Source of the DNA: Methyloversatilis sp.
Lineage (GTDB): Bacteria; Pseudomonadota; Gammaproteobacteria; Burkholderiales; Rhodocyclaceae
Direction of reading: 5' to 3'
Length of the DNA: 64,000 nt
Assembly (NCBI RefSeq): GCF_030698125.1
Contig: NZ_JAUYNV010000004.1
Location: 1-64,000, forward strand
The notes under the pieces are model-generated. The model did not search any database, had not been told where the DNA came from, and worked only from the letters and a program-made list of their open reading frames with translations. Position numbers and translations under genes: made by a program. Below are positions 32,292-40,415 of the stretch, piece after piece (the first letter of the stretch is position 1; each line of letters begins with the position of its first letter).

Positions 32292-33326
32292 ATGAGTGCG
32301 CACAAAATCCCCGCCACCCTGATACCCGGCGACGGTATCGGCCCCGAAATCATGGACGCCGCGCTGGCTGCGCTGGACGCCGTCGGTGCGCCGTTCGAAT
32401 GGGATACGCAGCCGGCCGGCATGGGCGCGCTCAAGACGCACGGTGACCCGCTGCCGGAGGCGACGCTGGAAAGCATCCGCCGCACCCGGCTCGGCCTGAA
32501 GGGCCCGCTGGAGACGCCGGTCGGCGGCGGCTTCCGCTCGATCAACGTGCGTCTGCGCGAGGCGTTCAAGCTGTACGCCAACATCCGTCCGGCGCGCACG
32601 CTGATCCCGGGTGGCCGCTACGACAACATTGATCTGATCGTCTGCCGCGAAAACCTCGAAGGCCTGTACATGGGCTATGAGCACTTCATCCCGATCGAGG
32701 GCGACCCGCACGCGGTGGCCATGTCGACCGGTGTGAACACCCGTCAGGGCGCGCGCCACATTCTCGAATACGCGTTCGAACACGCGATCGCGCTCGGCCG
32801 CAAGAAGGTGACCGTGGTGCACAAGGCCAACATCATGAAGGCGCTGACCGGCATCTTCCTGGAGACCGCCGAACAGATGTACGAAGAGCGCTACAAGGGC
32901 CGCATCGAGTTCGAACAGGTCATCGTCGACGCCTGCTGCATGAAGCTGGTGATGAATCCGTGGCAGTTCGACGTGCTGGTGACCACCAACCTGTTCGGCG
33001 ACATCCTGTCCGACCTGACGGCAGGTCTGGTCGGTGGCCTGGGCATGGCACCGGGCTCGAACATCGGTGCCGACGCGGCGATCTTCGAGGCGGTGCATGG
33101 CTCCGCGCCGGACATCGCCGGCAAGGGCATCGCCAATCCGACCGCACTGGTGCTGGCGTCCGCGTTGATGCTTGACCATGTGAATCTGCAGGAAAAGGGC
33201 GACGTCATCCGCAAGGCAGTGTCGGATACGCTCAATATCGATAATGTGCGCACCGGCGATCTCGGCGGCAAGGCGACGACGAAGCAATACACCGACGCCC
33301 TGGTCGCGCGCATCCGCAACAGCTGA
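32292..33326 (+). CDS. isocitrate/isopropylmalate dehydrogenase family protein (probable isocitrate dehydrogenase)
   Basis: 344-aa beta-decarboxylating dehydrogenase. Seen: TLIPGDGIGPEI at the N terminus, the substrate-binding LREAFKLYANIRPAR, ENLEGLYMGYEH, and the metal-binding aspartates in TTNLFGDILSDLTAGLVGG. The nucleotide loop is FEAVHGSAPDIAGKGIANP. The family stretch and length are those of NAD-type isocitrate dehydrogenases rather than LeuB, so conversion of isocitrate to 2-oxoglutarate is likely. Cofactor choice is not certain. GGAGACC precedes ATG 32292. No leucine-pathway genes are near. Confidence 0.88.
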   Translation: MSAHKIPATLIPGDGIGPEIMDAALAALDAVGAPFEWDTQPAGMGALKTHGDPLPEATLESIRRTRLGLKGPLETPVGGGFRSINVRLREAFKLYANIRPARTLIPGGRYDNIDLIVCRENLEGLYMGYEHFIPIEGDPHAVAMSTGVNTRQGARHILEYAFEHAIALGRKKVTVVHKANIMKALTGIFLETAEQMYEERYKGRIEFEQVIVDACCMKLVMNPWQFDVLVTTNLFGDILSDLTAGLVGGLGMAPGSNIGADAAIFEAVHGSAPDIAGKGIANPTALVLASALMLDHVNLQEKGDVIRKAVSDTLNIDNVRTGDLGGKATTKQYTDALVARIRNS

Positions 33327-33351
33327 TCGCGGTCGGGGCTGACGCGGTAGC

Positions 33352-33461
33352 GGCGTCCTCGCTGCAATAGGCATGGCGGCGGTTCCCTTGGCGCGCGGCC
33401 GCCTCGCCGCGATCGTGCCGCGACCATCGTTGAGCAGCGTGCGCATCGCGGCGGGGACGCC
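33352..33461. repeat. inverted-repeat element, copy 2 (BIME/MITE-like)
   Basis: Left end GGCGTCCTCGCTGCAAT (33352-33368) and right end ATCGCGGCGGGGACGCC (33445-33461) are inverted copies of one sequence, followed by CCACAGGGGC. A third partial copy GCCTCGCCGCGAT lies inside. Related to 13239-13304. It fills the 182-bp gap between the convergent dehydrogenase and cytochrome genes. Confidence 0.7.
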
Positions 33462-33508
33462 GTCCCACAGGGGCTCCTCCCGCAGTCATGGCCCGTGGGG
33501 CCATGCAC

Positions 33509-34792
33509 TCAGCGCAGATTGCCGCGGTAGCGCTGCACATCGATCACGCTGACCGGGCTTGCAGTGTTGCTCCAGCTGCTGCGGATGTGTGACACGACCA
33601 GCGCGATGTCTTCGTCGCTCAGACTGGCGGCGAACGGGGGCATGCCGAACGGACGCGGATTGCCCTGTGTGGCGGGGGCGAAGCCGCCGCCGAGGACGAT
33701 GCGCAGCGGATTGGCCGGCGGGTCCAGCGTCACCGCGCGGTTGCCGTCGAGCGCCGGATAGATGCGGCCGGATCCTTCGCCCTGCTCGCCGTGGCAATTC
33801 GCGCAGTGGTCGGCGTACAGCAGGGCGGCGCGGGCGCGCTGCGCGTCGTCCAGCGCGACAGCCCGGCCGGTCGCTGCCGCAGAAGACGTCGCAGGCAACG
33901 CCTGCAGATAGGTCGCCATCGCGTCCAGATCGCCGGCGGACAGATATTGCGTGCTGCCATACACCACCTCGGCCATCGGCCCGGCGACCGACGCGTCGTG
34001 CGTGATGCCGTCGCGCAGCAGTGCGATGACGTCGTCGCGTTTCCAGCCCTGCACGCCCGCCTCGTGCGGTGAGCCCAGCGACGGCGCATACCAGTTCTGG
34101 CCTGCCATCAGTCCGCCGGCCAGCTTGTCCGCGTCTTCGCTGGCGCCCAGCGCGTTGCGCGGTGCGTGGCACGCGCTGCAGTGGCCGAGCCCCTGAACCA
34201 GATAGGCGCCGCGGTTCCAGTCTGCGGACTGCGACGCGTCGGCCTGGAACACGGCCGGCTTGAAATACAGCGCCCGCCAGGCGGCCAGCGCGGTCTGCGA
34301 GTCGTACGGGAAGCGCAGCACGTGCGGCCGGCTGGCTTGCCGGGTCGCGGGCAGCGTCTGCAGATAGGCCCACAACGCATCCGAATCTTCGCGCGTGACA
34401 TGGGTGTAGCTGGTGTAGGGAAAGGCTGGATAGAGCAGACGGCCGTCGCGCGAGCGACCTTCGTGCAGCGCCCGCCAGAATTCGTCGGAAGTCCAGCGGC
34501 CGAGACCGGTGTCGGGGTCGGGGGTGAGGTTGGTCGTGTAGAAGGTGCCGAACGTGGTGTTGATGGCGCGCCCGCCGGCCCAGGGTGTGCCGCCGCGTGC
34601 GCTGTGGCAGGCCATGCAGTTGCCGGCGCGTGCCAGATACTCGCCGCGTGCGACGAGTTCAGTCGATGGTGCAGCGACGCGGGATGCGTTGGCAATCGCG
34701 GGCGTGTCCGGACCGGCGTCACGACCGGTCGTCCACCAGACCAGTGCAGCCAGCAGCGCCAAAAGCGGAAGGATCAGTGCGGCGCGTTTCAT
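33509..34792 (-). CDS. triheme cytochrome c, dehydrogenase-subunit type
   Basis: 427-aa exported electron carrier with three CxxCH haem sites: CMACH (about residue 58), CSACH (about 200) and CANCH (about 320), each in a small cytochrome c domain. A single N-terminal hydrophobic segment (ALILPLLALLAALVWW) acts as signal or anchor. The architecture is that of the cytochrome subunits of membrane-bound alcohol, gluconate or aldehyde dehydrogenases, but no dehydrogenase subunit is next to it. Start ATG 34792 overlaps the stop of the upstream diheme cytochrome by 4 nt (ATGA). Confidence 0.92.
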   Translation of the reverse strand: MKRAALILPLLALLAALVWWTTGRDAGPDTPAIANASRVAAPSTELVARGEYLARAGNCMACHSARGGTPWAGGRAINTTFGTFYTTNLTPDPDTGLGRWTSDEFWRALHEGRSRDGRLLYPAFPYTSYTHVTREDSDALWAYLQTLPATRQASRPHVLRFPYDSQTALAAWRALYFKPAVFQADASQSADWNRGAYLVQGLGHCSACHAPRNALGASEDADKLAGGLMAGQNWYAPSLGSPHEAGVQGWKRDDVIALLRDGITHDASVAGPMAEVVYGSTQYLSAGDLDAMATYLQALPATSSAAATGRAVALDDAQRARAALLYADHCANCHGEQGEGSGRIYPALDGNRAVTLDPPANPLRIVLGGGFAPATQGNPRPFGMPPFAASLSDEDIALVVSHIRSSWSNTASPVSVIDVQRYRGNLR

Positions 34793-35538
34793 CGTGCGGC
34801 GCCCCCGGCTGTCTGCGCGGCGGGCACGCCTCCGCAGCGTATCGGCAGGTCGCGCGCCGGCCTGGCAGCGGGTCTGGCACCGGCCGGCACTGTCTGTGCA
34901 GCCAGCCACTGCGATACCGCGCCGATGTCGTCCGCGCTCAGTTGCTTGACGATCTGTGCCATGCAGTCCGGCGCGTGTGCCTGGCGGATGCCGCTTTTCC
35001 AGGCGCTCAGCTGGGCGGCCAGATAGTCGCGCGGCAGGCCGATCAGGCCCGGAATCGCGGGCGCGACGCCCATCAGTGCGTCGCCATGGCAGCTGGCGCA
35101 GGCCGGCAGGTCACGTGCTGCGTCGCCCTCGCGCACCAGTTTTTCGCCGCGGGTGAGCGCCGCGTTCGGGCCCATGGCGCGGACGGCCGGGTAGGGCAGG
35201 TCGAGCGCGGCGAAGTGGTCGGCCATGTCGCGCAGGTAGTCGTCGCCGAGCGTCTGCAGCAGTTCGGACATCAGCGGGTACTGGCGGCGACCGTCGCGGA
35301 AGTTCAGTAGCTGGTTGTGCAGATAGCCGGCCGGCTTGCCGGCGATGCGCGGGTAATAGCCGTCCGGGCCGGCGCGACCTTCGGCGCCGTGACAGCCGGT
35401 ACAGGCGAGTACGCGCTGCGCCAGCGTGTCTTCGACGAGGGGTGCAGCGAGAGCCGAAAAAGAGAAAAGTGCGCAGCAGGTGAGCAACAAGCGCTGCATC
35501 GGCAGACGGGCGGGGCGGGATGCAAACAGACGTTTCAT
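34789..35538 (-). CDS. diheme cytochrome c (c4-like)
   Basis: 249-aa periplasmic cytochrome with two haem sites, CTGCH and CASCH, in tandem domains, resembling cytochrome c4 and c553-type proteins (GPDGYYPRIAGKPAGYLHNQL is typical). Cleaved signal: LLLTCCALFSFSALA. Start at 35538 (MKRLFAS) is tentative, since no good ribosome site is visible; an ATG at 35499 (MQRLLLTCC) is possible. First gene of a two-cytochrome operon with the triheme protein, likely passing electrons to a terminal oxidase. Confidence 0.92.
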   Translation of the reverse strand: MKRLFASRPARLPMQRLLLTCCALFSFSALAAPLVEDTLAQRVLACTGCHGAEGRAGPDGYYPRIAGKPAGYLHNQLLNFRDGRRQYPLMSELLQTLGDDYLRDMADHFAALDLPYPAVRAMGPNAALTRGEKLVREGDAARDLPACASCHGDALMGVAPAIPGLIGLPRDYLAAQLSAWKSGIRQAHAPDCMAQIVKQLSADDIGAVSQWLAAQTVPAGARPAARPARDLPIRCGGVPAAQTAGGAAR

Positions 35539-35640
35539 CGGGGCGGGTGGAGCAGGCAGGCAGGAGGCGGAAAAGCCGGATGATAAGGGCCGCGCCCCGG
35601 TATGCACGGTTATGGTGCGATGCCGCACCCGCCGCCGCGA

Positions 35641-36129
35641 TCAGAGCCCACGGATTTTCTGCAACAGTGCGCTGGTCGAGCGCTCGTGCTCGAAAGCGAT
35701 CGATTCGACCCGGCCGCCCCACGCCAGCACCTCACGTGCGCCGACGATGCGGTCGATCGGCCAGTCTCCGCCCTTGACCAGCACCTCGGGACGACAGGCA
35801 AGGATGAGATCGAGCGGGGTATCGGCGTCGAACCAGGTGACCAGACTGACTGATTCCAGCGCCGCGATCACGGCTGCGCGATCTTGCAGCGGATTGACCG
35901 GGCGGTCATCGCCTTTGCCCAGCCGGCGCACCGAGTCATCGGAGTTCAGCGCCACGATAAGCGAGCCACCGAGCGCACGCGCCTGTGCCAGGCAGGTCAC
36001 GTGACCGCGATGCAGGATGTCGAAACAGCCGTTGGTGAATACCCGAGATACGGGCAGCTCGGCCGCGCGCGCCGACAGGTCGGCCGGCGCGCACAGTTTG
36101 CCCTCGAAGGCCGGTGTGCCGCCCTCCAT
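35641..36129 (-). CDS. rfaE2: D-glycero-beta-D-manno-heptose 1-phosphate adenylyltransferase
   Basis: 162-aa nucleotidyltransferase that transfers AMP from ATP to heptose 1-phosphate, making the ADP-heptose precursor of the LPS inner core. Motif FTNGCFDILHRGH (HxGH at residues 40-43), ALNSDDSVRRLGKG, and the C-terminal RSTSALLQKI motif. It corresponds to the C-terminal half of E. coli HldE; here it is a separate protein, and a kinase partner is not in the window. Start overlaps the ferritin-like gene stop by 1 nt (TGATG). Confidence 0.94.
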   Translation of the reverse strand: MEGGTPAFEGKLCAPADLSARAAELPVSRVFTNGCFDILHRGHVTCLAQARALGGSLIVALNSDDSVRRLGKGDDRPVNPLQDRAAVIAALESVSLVTWFDADTPLDLILACRPEVLVKGGDWPIDRIVGAREVLAWGGRVESIAFEHERSTSALLQKIRGL

Positions 36130-36959
36130 CAAGCGGTCGTGGCGAACTGCTTGCGGAAGCGGTTCAGGTCGCTGACGGTCTTGAAGCTCTCGCCGAACAG
36201 CGAACCGAGATTGCGCAGGATGCCGCCGATGACGCGCGCTTCGCAATCCTTGTCGAAGCGGATCTGCTGGTCCAGCCAGTGCTCGAGCCAGTCCGGGTCG
36301 GGCAGGCGGGACTGTATCGTGTCGCGCGGATACAGCGCCTTGCTGACGTGCAGGTTGGTCGGATGCAGCGGCTTGCCGGCGCGCCCGCTGGCCGCCATCA
36401 ACATGCCGATCTTGGAAAACGCCGCGCGCGCCGTGTCGCCGGTGCGCTCGATCGCACGCTTCATGTACTTCAGATAGGCGCCACCATGCCGCGCCTCGTC
36501 GCGCGACAGCAGATTGTAGATGTGCTTGATGACCGGCTCGGTGTGCCATTCCGACGCACGGCGATACCACTGGGTCAGCCGCACTTCGCCACAGAAATGC
36601 AGCATCAGCGTTTCAAGCGCCGGTGCCGGATCGAATTCGAAGCGCACCTCGTGCAGTTCCTGCTCGGTCGGCGCCAGGTCGGGCCGGAACCTGCGCAGGT
36701 ACTCGAGCAGTACCAGCGAATGCTTCTGTTCCTCGTAGAACCACACCGACATGAAGGCGCAGAAGTCGGAATCGTCGCGGTTGTCGCGCAGGAACATTTC
36801 GGTTGCCGGCAGCGCGGACCACTCGGTGATGGCATTCATCTTGATGGTCAGCGCCTGTTCGTCCGACAGCAGCGACGCGTCGAAGCCGTCCCAAGGCACG
36901 TCCTTGTCCATGTCCCAGCGGGCGGATTCGAGTGACTTGAACAGTTCAGGGTAGAGCAT
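36129..36959 (-). CDS. ferritin-like diiron protein (acyl-ACP desaturase-like)
   Basis: 276-aa four-helix protein with a full diiron ligand set: Glu46 (AITEWSAL), Glu77 and His80 (EEQKH), Glu125 (GEVRLTQW), Glu155 and His158 (DEARH). The spacing E, ExxH, E, ExxH is that of the ferritin-like oxygenases and acyl-ACP desaturases. Expected cytoplasmic; substrate unknown. GAGGAG precedes the ATG at 36959. It is coupled by a 1-nt overlap to rfaE2, which may be a historical rather than functional link. Confidence 0.85.
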   Translation of the reverse strand: MLYPELFKSLESARWDMDKDVPWDGFDASLLSDEQALTIKMNAITEWSALPATEMFLRDNRDDSDFCAFMSVWFYEEQKHSLVLLEYLRRFRPDLAPTEQELHEVRFEFDPAPALETLMLHFCGEVRLTQWYRRASEWHTEPVIKHIYNLLSRDEARHGGAYLKYMKRAIERTGDTARAAFSKIGMLMAASGRAGKPLHPTNLHVSKALYPRDTIQSRLPDPDWLEHWLDQQIRFDKDCEARVIGGILRNLGSLFGESFKTVSDLNRFRKQFATTA

Positions 36960-37175
36960 GGGCGGGCTCCTCGGGAAAACGCCATTTTACGCGAGCACAA
37001 GTCAGCATGATGAATGCTGTACGTGTACGACCGGTCAGATCAAACCACGTTCAGCCCGCTGCCGGTAAATGAAATAGGCGGATGAAAAGGGCGCTATCGA
37101 ACCTGAGCGGCGTGCCCGGTGCATATTTCAGGAGAAAGTCCCGGCCGGATGACGTCCGCCCGGTGAGTCCGCGCG

Positions 37176-38126
37176 TCAGTTGAGGGCGGCGATGGACGCA
37201 CCGGGCAGCCGGGCCGCGCGCCACCGCGCCAGCGCGTCGGGCACGCTCCGGATGGCACCAATCACGGATACGCCGGGGATGCCGGCCAGTCGCTCGTGCG
37301 CCCCTGCGCCACCGACCCAGATGTCCACCGTGTCCGGAAGTGATTCACGCAGGGTACGAACGCCGGCGAGTGCCTGGCGCAGCGGATAGGCAGCGCTGAA
37401 GGACAGCGCCACGATGTCGGCCGCCGAGGTGATGGCCGATGTGCGGATGTCGGTCAGCGGCATGCGGGGCCCGAGCGAACAACACTGCGCGCCTTCGGAT
37501 GCAAGCATCACCTCCACCATCAGCAGTCCGAGACCATGTTCCTCTTCCGGCAATGTGGTCAGCAGCACGCGCGGCGGCGTGGCCGGCCGGGTGTAGCTGG
37601 CGAGGGTACCTCGCAGGAAGCTCTGCACCTGCTCGGTGTAGAAGTGTTCTTCCGGCACGCCCAGTTCGCCGCGTAGCCAGGCTTCGCCGATGACCACGTT
37701 GAGGGGCGCGACAAGGTCCGACACCAGCCCCTGCAGACCTCTTTCGAGCAGGCTGCGCTGGAACAGGTTGCGCAGTGCGGGTACATCGTGACGCCGTATC
37801 GCCGCGAGTACGTCTTCCGTCGGTACGCCACCATCCGGCGCGACCGGCCCGCCTGCGCCGCGTTCAGCTTCGATAATCCGCTGTAGTTCCGCCTCGCTGG
37901 CGGCCAGCAGCTTGCCCGGCCGCCACCCTTGATCGAGCAATCTGCGTATCAGGCGCAACCGATTGACGTCGTCAGACGTATACAGACGCTCGCCCGCTTC
38001 ATCGCGAGCAGGCTGGGGGAATCCATAGCGCCTTTCCCACGCGCGCAACGTATCTTTGGGAAGGCCTGTTTCGCGTTCGACGGCGCTGATCGTCATTCGA
38101 GCCAGACCGTTGGCGTCATGTTTCAT
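37176..38126 (-). CDS. MerR-family regulator with B12-binding domain, CarH/LitR type
   Basis: 316 aa. MerR HTH at residues 10-80 (MTISAVERETGLPKDTLRAWERRYG), a helical bundle at about 105-180 and a cobalamin-binding Rossmann domain from about 185. Photoreceptor signatures of adenosylcobalamin-dependent CarH proteins are present: Wx9EH (Trp150, Glu160, His161) and the lower-ligand motif ExHxxG (Glu195, His197, Gly200). From established CarH work, dark AdoCbl-bound protein represses and light releases it; applying that here is inference. A 13-bp palindrome ends 1 nt upstream of its start codon, so it probably represses itself. Divergent from the nine-gene lipid/oxidative stress run. Confidence 0.9.
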   Translation of the reverse strand: MKHDANGLARMTISAVERETGLPKDTLRAWERRYGFPQPARDEAGERLYTSDDVNRLRLIRRLLDQGWRPGKLLAASEAELQRIIEAERGAGGPVAPDGGVPTEDVLAAIRRHDVPALRNLFQRSLLERGLQGLVSDLVAPLNVVIGEAWLRGELGVPEEHFYTEQVQSFLRGTLASYTRPATPPRVLLTTLPEEEHGLGLLMVEVMLASEGAQCCSLGPRMPLTDIRTSAITSAADIVALSFSAAYPLRQALAGVRTLRESLPDTVDIWVGGAGAHERLAGIPGVSVIGAIRSVPDALARWRAARLPGASIAALN

Positions 38127-38127
38127 A

Positions 38128-38140
38128 TTGTCCTGGACAA
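38128..38140. promoter_or_regulatory. operator palindrome 1, TTGTCC-T-GGACAA
   Basis: Perfect 13-bp palindrome one base upstream of the CarH-type start codon, covering its ribosome-site region. Its twin at 38191-38203 lies 63 bp away, about six helical turns. Likely operator for self-repression; the binding protein is inferred. Confidence 0.75.
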
Positions 38141-38144
38141 ACTA

Positions 38145-38173
38145 TTGACACAGCGTTCAATGCACCCTAGATT
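38145..38173 (+). promoter_or_regulatory. sigma-70 promoter of the photo-stress cluster
   Basis: A consensus -35 TTGACA (38145-38150), a 17-bp spacer and -10 TAGATT (38168-38173). It reads toward the small exported protein gene at 38219, with initiation near 38180. Operator 2 covers about +11 to +24, suited to repression. Confidence 0.75.
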
Positions 38174-38190
38174 AAGAACATTAGATCGTT

Positions 38191-38203
38191 TTGTCCAGGA
38201 CAA
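38191..38203. promoter_or_regulatory. operator palindrome 2, TTGTCC-A-GGACAA
   Basis: Same 13-bp palindrome as at 38128-38140, differing only in the central base. It lies just after the predicted start of the rightward transcript and 15 bp before the first gene. Confidence 0.75.
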
Positions 38204-38218
38204 ATTGGGGGGGTAATC

Positions 38219-38491
38219 ATGAAGCACGCTGCTGTAGCGGGTTTGCTATTCGCCGTAACGGGTGCTTTCAGCAGTACATGCAATGCTCGCATGCCGGGCG
38301 CGGACGAACCGTCGGCCACCGCAAATCCGGCGCCGGTTGCGCTGGCTGTGCCAGCAAGAGCCGCGCACAAGGCGACGCCGAACGAAACGCTCATCCACCT
38401 GCATCGCGCGGTGACGGGCATCCACTTCCTGCCGTCGGCGTTTTCCGAAACGACGGTGCGCTGTTGTGAGCCCAGTCGTGCGTCGCGCTGA
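38219..38491 (+). CDS. small exported hypothetical protein
   Basis: 90-aa protein of no known family. N-terminal signal peptide (MKHAAVAGLLFAVTGAFSS), then an Ala/Pro-rich stretch, then HLHRAVTGIHFLPSAFSETTVRCC. It is the first gene after the two palindromes and promoter, with a G-rich ribosome-site region. Its end overlaps the glutathione peroxidase frame by 26 bp, so either its stop or the next start is translated by coupling. Existence as a protein is moderately likely, given its placement and signal peptide. Confidence 0.55.
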   Translation: MKHAAVAGLLFAVTGAFSSTCNARMPGADEPSATANPAPVALAVPARAAHKATPNETLIHLHRAVTGIHFLPSAFSETTVRCCEPSRASR

Positions 38492-39026
38492 CGGGTTTCT
38501 TGCTGCCGTTTTTACCCTGATGACCGGAGTCGCCATGGCCGAAGCCTGCCCGAACCTGCTTGATCGCTCGCTGCCCGGCCTGCTCGACGGCAAGCCGAGA
38601 TCGCTGTGCGAATTCAGCGGTCGCGTGTTGCTTGTCGTCAATACCGCAAGTCGCTGCGGCTTTACCCGGCAGTACGAAGGCCTGGAAAAACTGCAGTCTC
38701 GCTTCGGCGCGCGCGGCCTGACCGTGCTGGGATTTCCGTCAAACGATTTCGGGAATCAGGAGCCGGGCAGCGACAAGGACATCGCAGAGTTCTGCAGCAT
38801 GACCTACGGGGTCAAGTTTCCGATGTTTTCGAAGACTGCCGTGAAGGGTGCGCAGCGGCACCCCTTTTACGCCGACCTCACGCGTCTGACTGGCGTCGAA
38901 CCGGCATGGAATTTCCACAAGTATCTGATCGCGAGAGATGGCAGCACGATCACGGCGTTTCCGAGCAATGTGGCGCCGGAATCGCCCGAAATGATCGCTG
39001 CCATAGAGGCCGCGCTGGCGCGTTGA
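38466..39026 (+). CDS. glutathione peroxidase family protein, exported
   Basis: 186 aa. Thioredoxin-fold peroxidase with the catalytic Cys in NTASRCGFTRQYEGLE, Gln in FGNQEPGS, and Trp and Asn in PAWNFHKYLI, the family tetrad. Unlike the cytoplasmic enzymes it begins with a signal peptide (GFLAAVFTLMTGVAMAEA), so it would act in the periplasm on peroxides, perhaps lipid peroxides. Start is GTG 38466 or GTG 38478, without a clear ribosome site; it overlaps the previous gene by 26 bp. Part of the cluster controlled from 38145. Confidence 0.9.
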   Translation: MSPVVRRADGFLAAVFTLMTGVAMAEACPNLLDRSLPGLLDGKPRSLCEFSGRVLLVVNTASRCGFTRQYEGLEKLQSRFGARGLTVLGFPSNDFGNQEPGSDKDIAEFCSMTYGVKFPMFSKTAVKGAQRHPFYADLTRLTGVEPAWNFHKYLIARDGSTITAFPSNVAPESPEMIAAIEAALAR

Positions 39027-39131
39027 TGTGGATGTCCATTTTCCGTTAATTGGTTGTGTCAATGTAAAGTTACGCTTTGCTTCCGCGTTGTGTTACGGCC
39101 GCATCTCACCCAGGGCGGTTCCAGGAGAGTT

Positions 39132-40415
39132 ATGAGAATTGCAGTCGTGGGTTCCGGAATTTCCGGACTCGCAGCCGCATGGCTGCTGTCGCGCGAACAC
39201 CAGGTCACCCTGTTCGAACAGCACGACCGTCTCGGCGGTCACTCGAACACGCTTGATGTCGAACTGGATGGCGTGCGCCATCCGGTGGACACCGGTTTCA
39301 TCGTATTCAACCGGGCGACCTATCCGCACCTGTGCGGCCTGTTCGCTCATCTGGGCGTGGACATCGCGGACAGCGAAATGAGCTTCGGCGTCAGCCTGCG
39401 CGACTCCGGCATCGAATGGAGCGGCAGCAGCCTCGCCACGGTGTTCGCCCAACCGGCGAATCTCGCCCGGCCAAAGTTCTGGCGGATGTTGCAGGACATC
39501 ATGCGCTTCAACAGCGAAGTGACCGAGCGGGCCGCCAACGGCAGCGCCGAGCACCTGTCGCTCGGTGAGTTTCTGGTGAAGCATCGCTACAGCGAGTCCT
39601 TCCGGGACTGGTATCTGCTGCCGATGGCGGCAGCGATCTGGTCCTGCCCGACCCGTACGATGATGGCCTACCCGCTCGCCACGTTTGCCCGCTTCTGCCA
39701 CAACCACGGATTGCTGCGCGTGAATGACCGACCTCAGTGGCTCACCGTACGCGGTGGTTCGCGTGAGTACGTGAAGAAACTGGCTGCGCTGTTGTCGGAC
39801 GTGCGGCGCGGTGCGGCCGTCACCCGTGTGCGCCGGACCGAAGAGGGCGTGTGGATCGATGCGGAGGGCGCCTCGACCTGCTTCGATCAGGTTGTGATGG
39901 CCAGTCATTCCGATGAGTCACTCGTTCTGCTGGGTGAAGCAGCGACGCCTGCCGAACAGCGGCTGCTTGGCGCCATACGCTACCAGTCCAACCATGCGGT
40001 GTTGCACACGGACACGCAGTTGTTGCCGCGCAACCGGCGCGTCTGGTCAGCGTGGAATTACCTGGCGGGCGAGGGCGCGCCCGACGAGCGGCCAGTCAGC
40101 GTGTCCTACCTGATGAACCGCCTGCAGCCGCTGCCGTTCAGGCACCCTGTCGTGGTGACTCTGAACCCGTTCATCCAGCCCGATCCGGCCAGCGTGATCG
40201 CGCGCATCGAATATGCGCACCCGCTGTTCGATGGCCCGGCGATCGATGCGCAGCAACGGCTGCCCGAAATACAGGGCCGCGACCGCATATGGTTCTGCGG
40301 CGCCTGGACCGGCTACGGTTTTCACGAGGACGGCCTGTCGTCCGCGGTGCGCGTGGCGCGGCAGCTCGGTGCCGACGTGCCCTGGCAACGCAGCGAACCG
40401 GTGCTGGCCGCGTGA
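39132..40415 (+). CDS. FAD-dependent amine-oxidase-family protein
   Basis: 427-aa flavoprotein. FAD-binding GxGxxG motif (VVGSGISGLAAAW) followed by LFEQHDRLGGHSNTLDV, and the C-terminal WFCGAWTGYGFHEDGLSSA that closes the flavin site. Related to carotenoid/phytoene-type and cyclopropane-neighbour oxidoreductases called NAD/FAD-binding protein. Good ribosome site CCAGGAG, 96 bp after the peroxidase gene, so a secondary promoter may exist. Stop overlaps the DUF1365 start by 1 nt. In Rhodobacter, related genes act in furan-fatty-acid synthesis; transfer of that role is inference. Confidence 0.9.
   Translation: MRIAVVGSGISGLAAAWLLSREHQVTLFEQHDRLGGHSNTLDVELDGVRHPVDTGFIVFNRATYPHLCGLFAHLGVDIADSEMSFGVSLRDSGIEWSGSSLATVFAQPANLARPKFWRMLQDIMRFNSEVTERAANGSAEHLSLGEFLVKHRYSESFRDWYLLPMAAAIWSCPTRTMMAYPLATFARFCHNHGLLRVNDRPQWLTVRGGSREYVKKLAALLSDVRRGAAVTRVRRTEEGVWIDAEGASTCFDQVVMASHSDESLVLLGEAATPAEQRLLGAIRYQSNHAVLHTDTQLLPRNRRVWSAWNYLAGEGAPDERPVSVSYLMNRLQPLPFRHPVVVTLNPFIQPDPASVIARIEYAHPLFDGPAIDAQQRLPEIQGRDRIWFCGAWTGYGFHEDGLSSAVRVARQLGADVPWQRSEPVLAA

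Noticed and set aside
38128-38203. Palindromes as a transcription terminator
   Set aside because: Both lie in a divergent promoter, have no T-run and are separate 13-bp sites.
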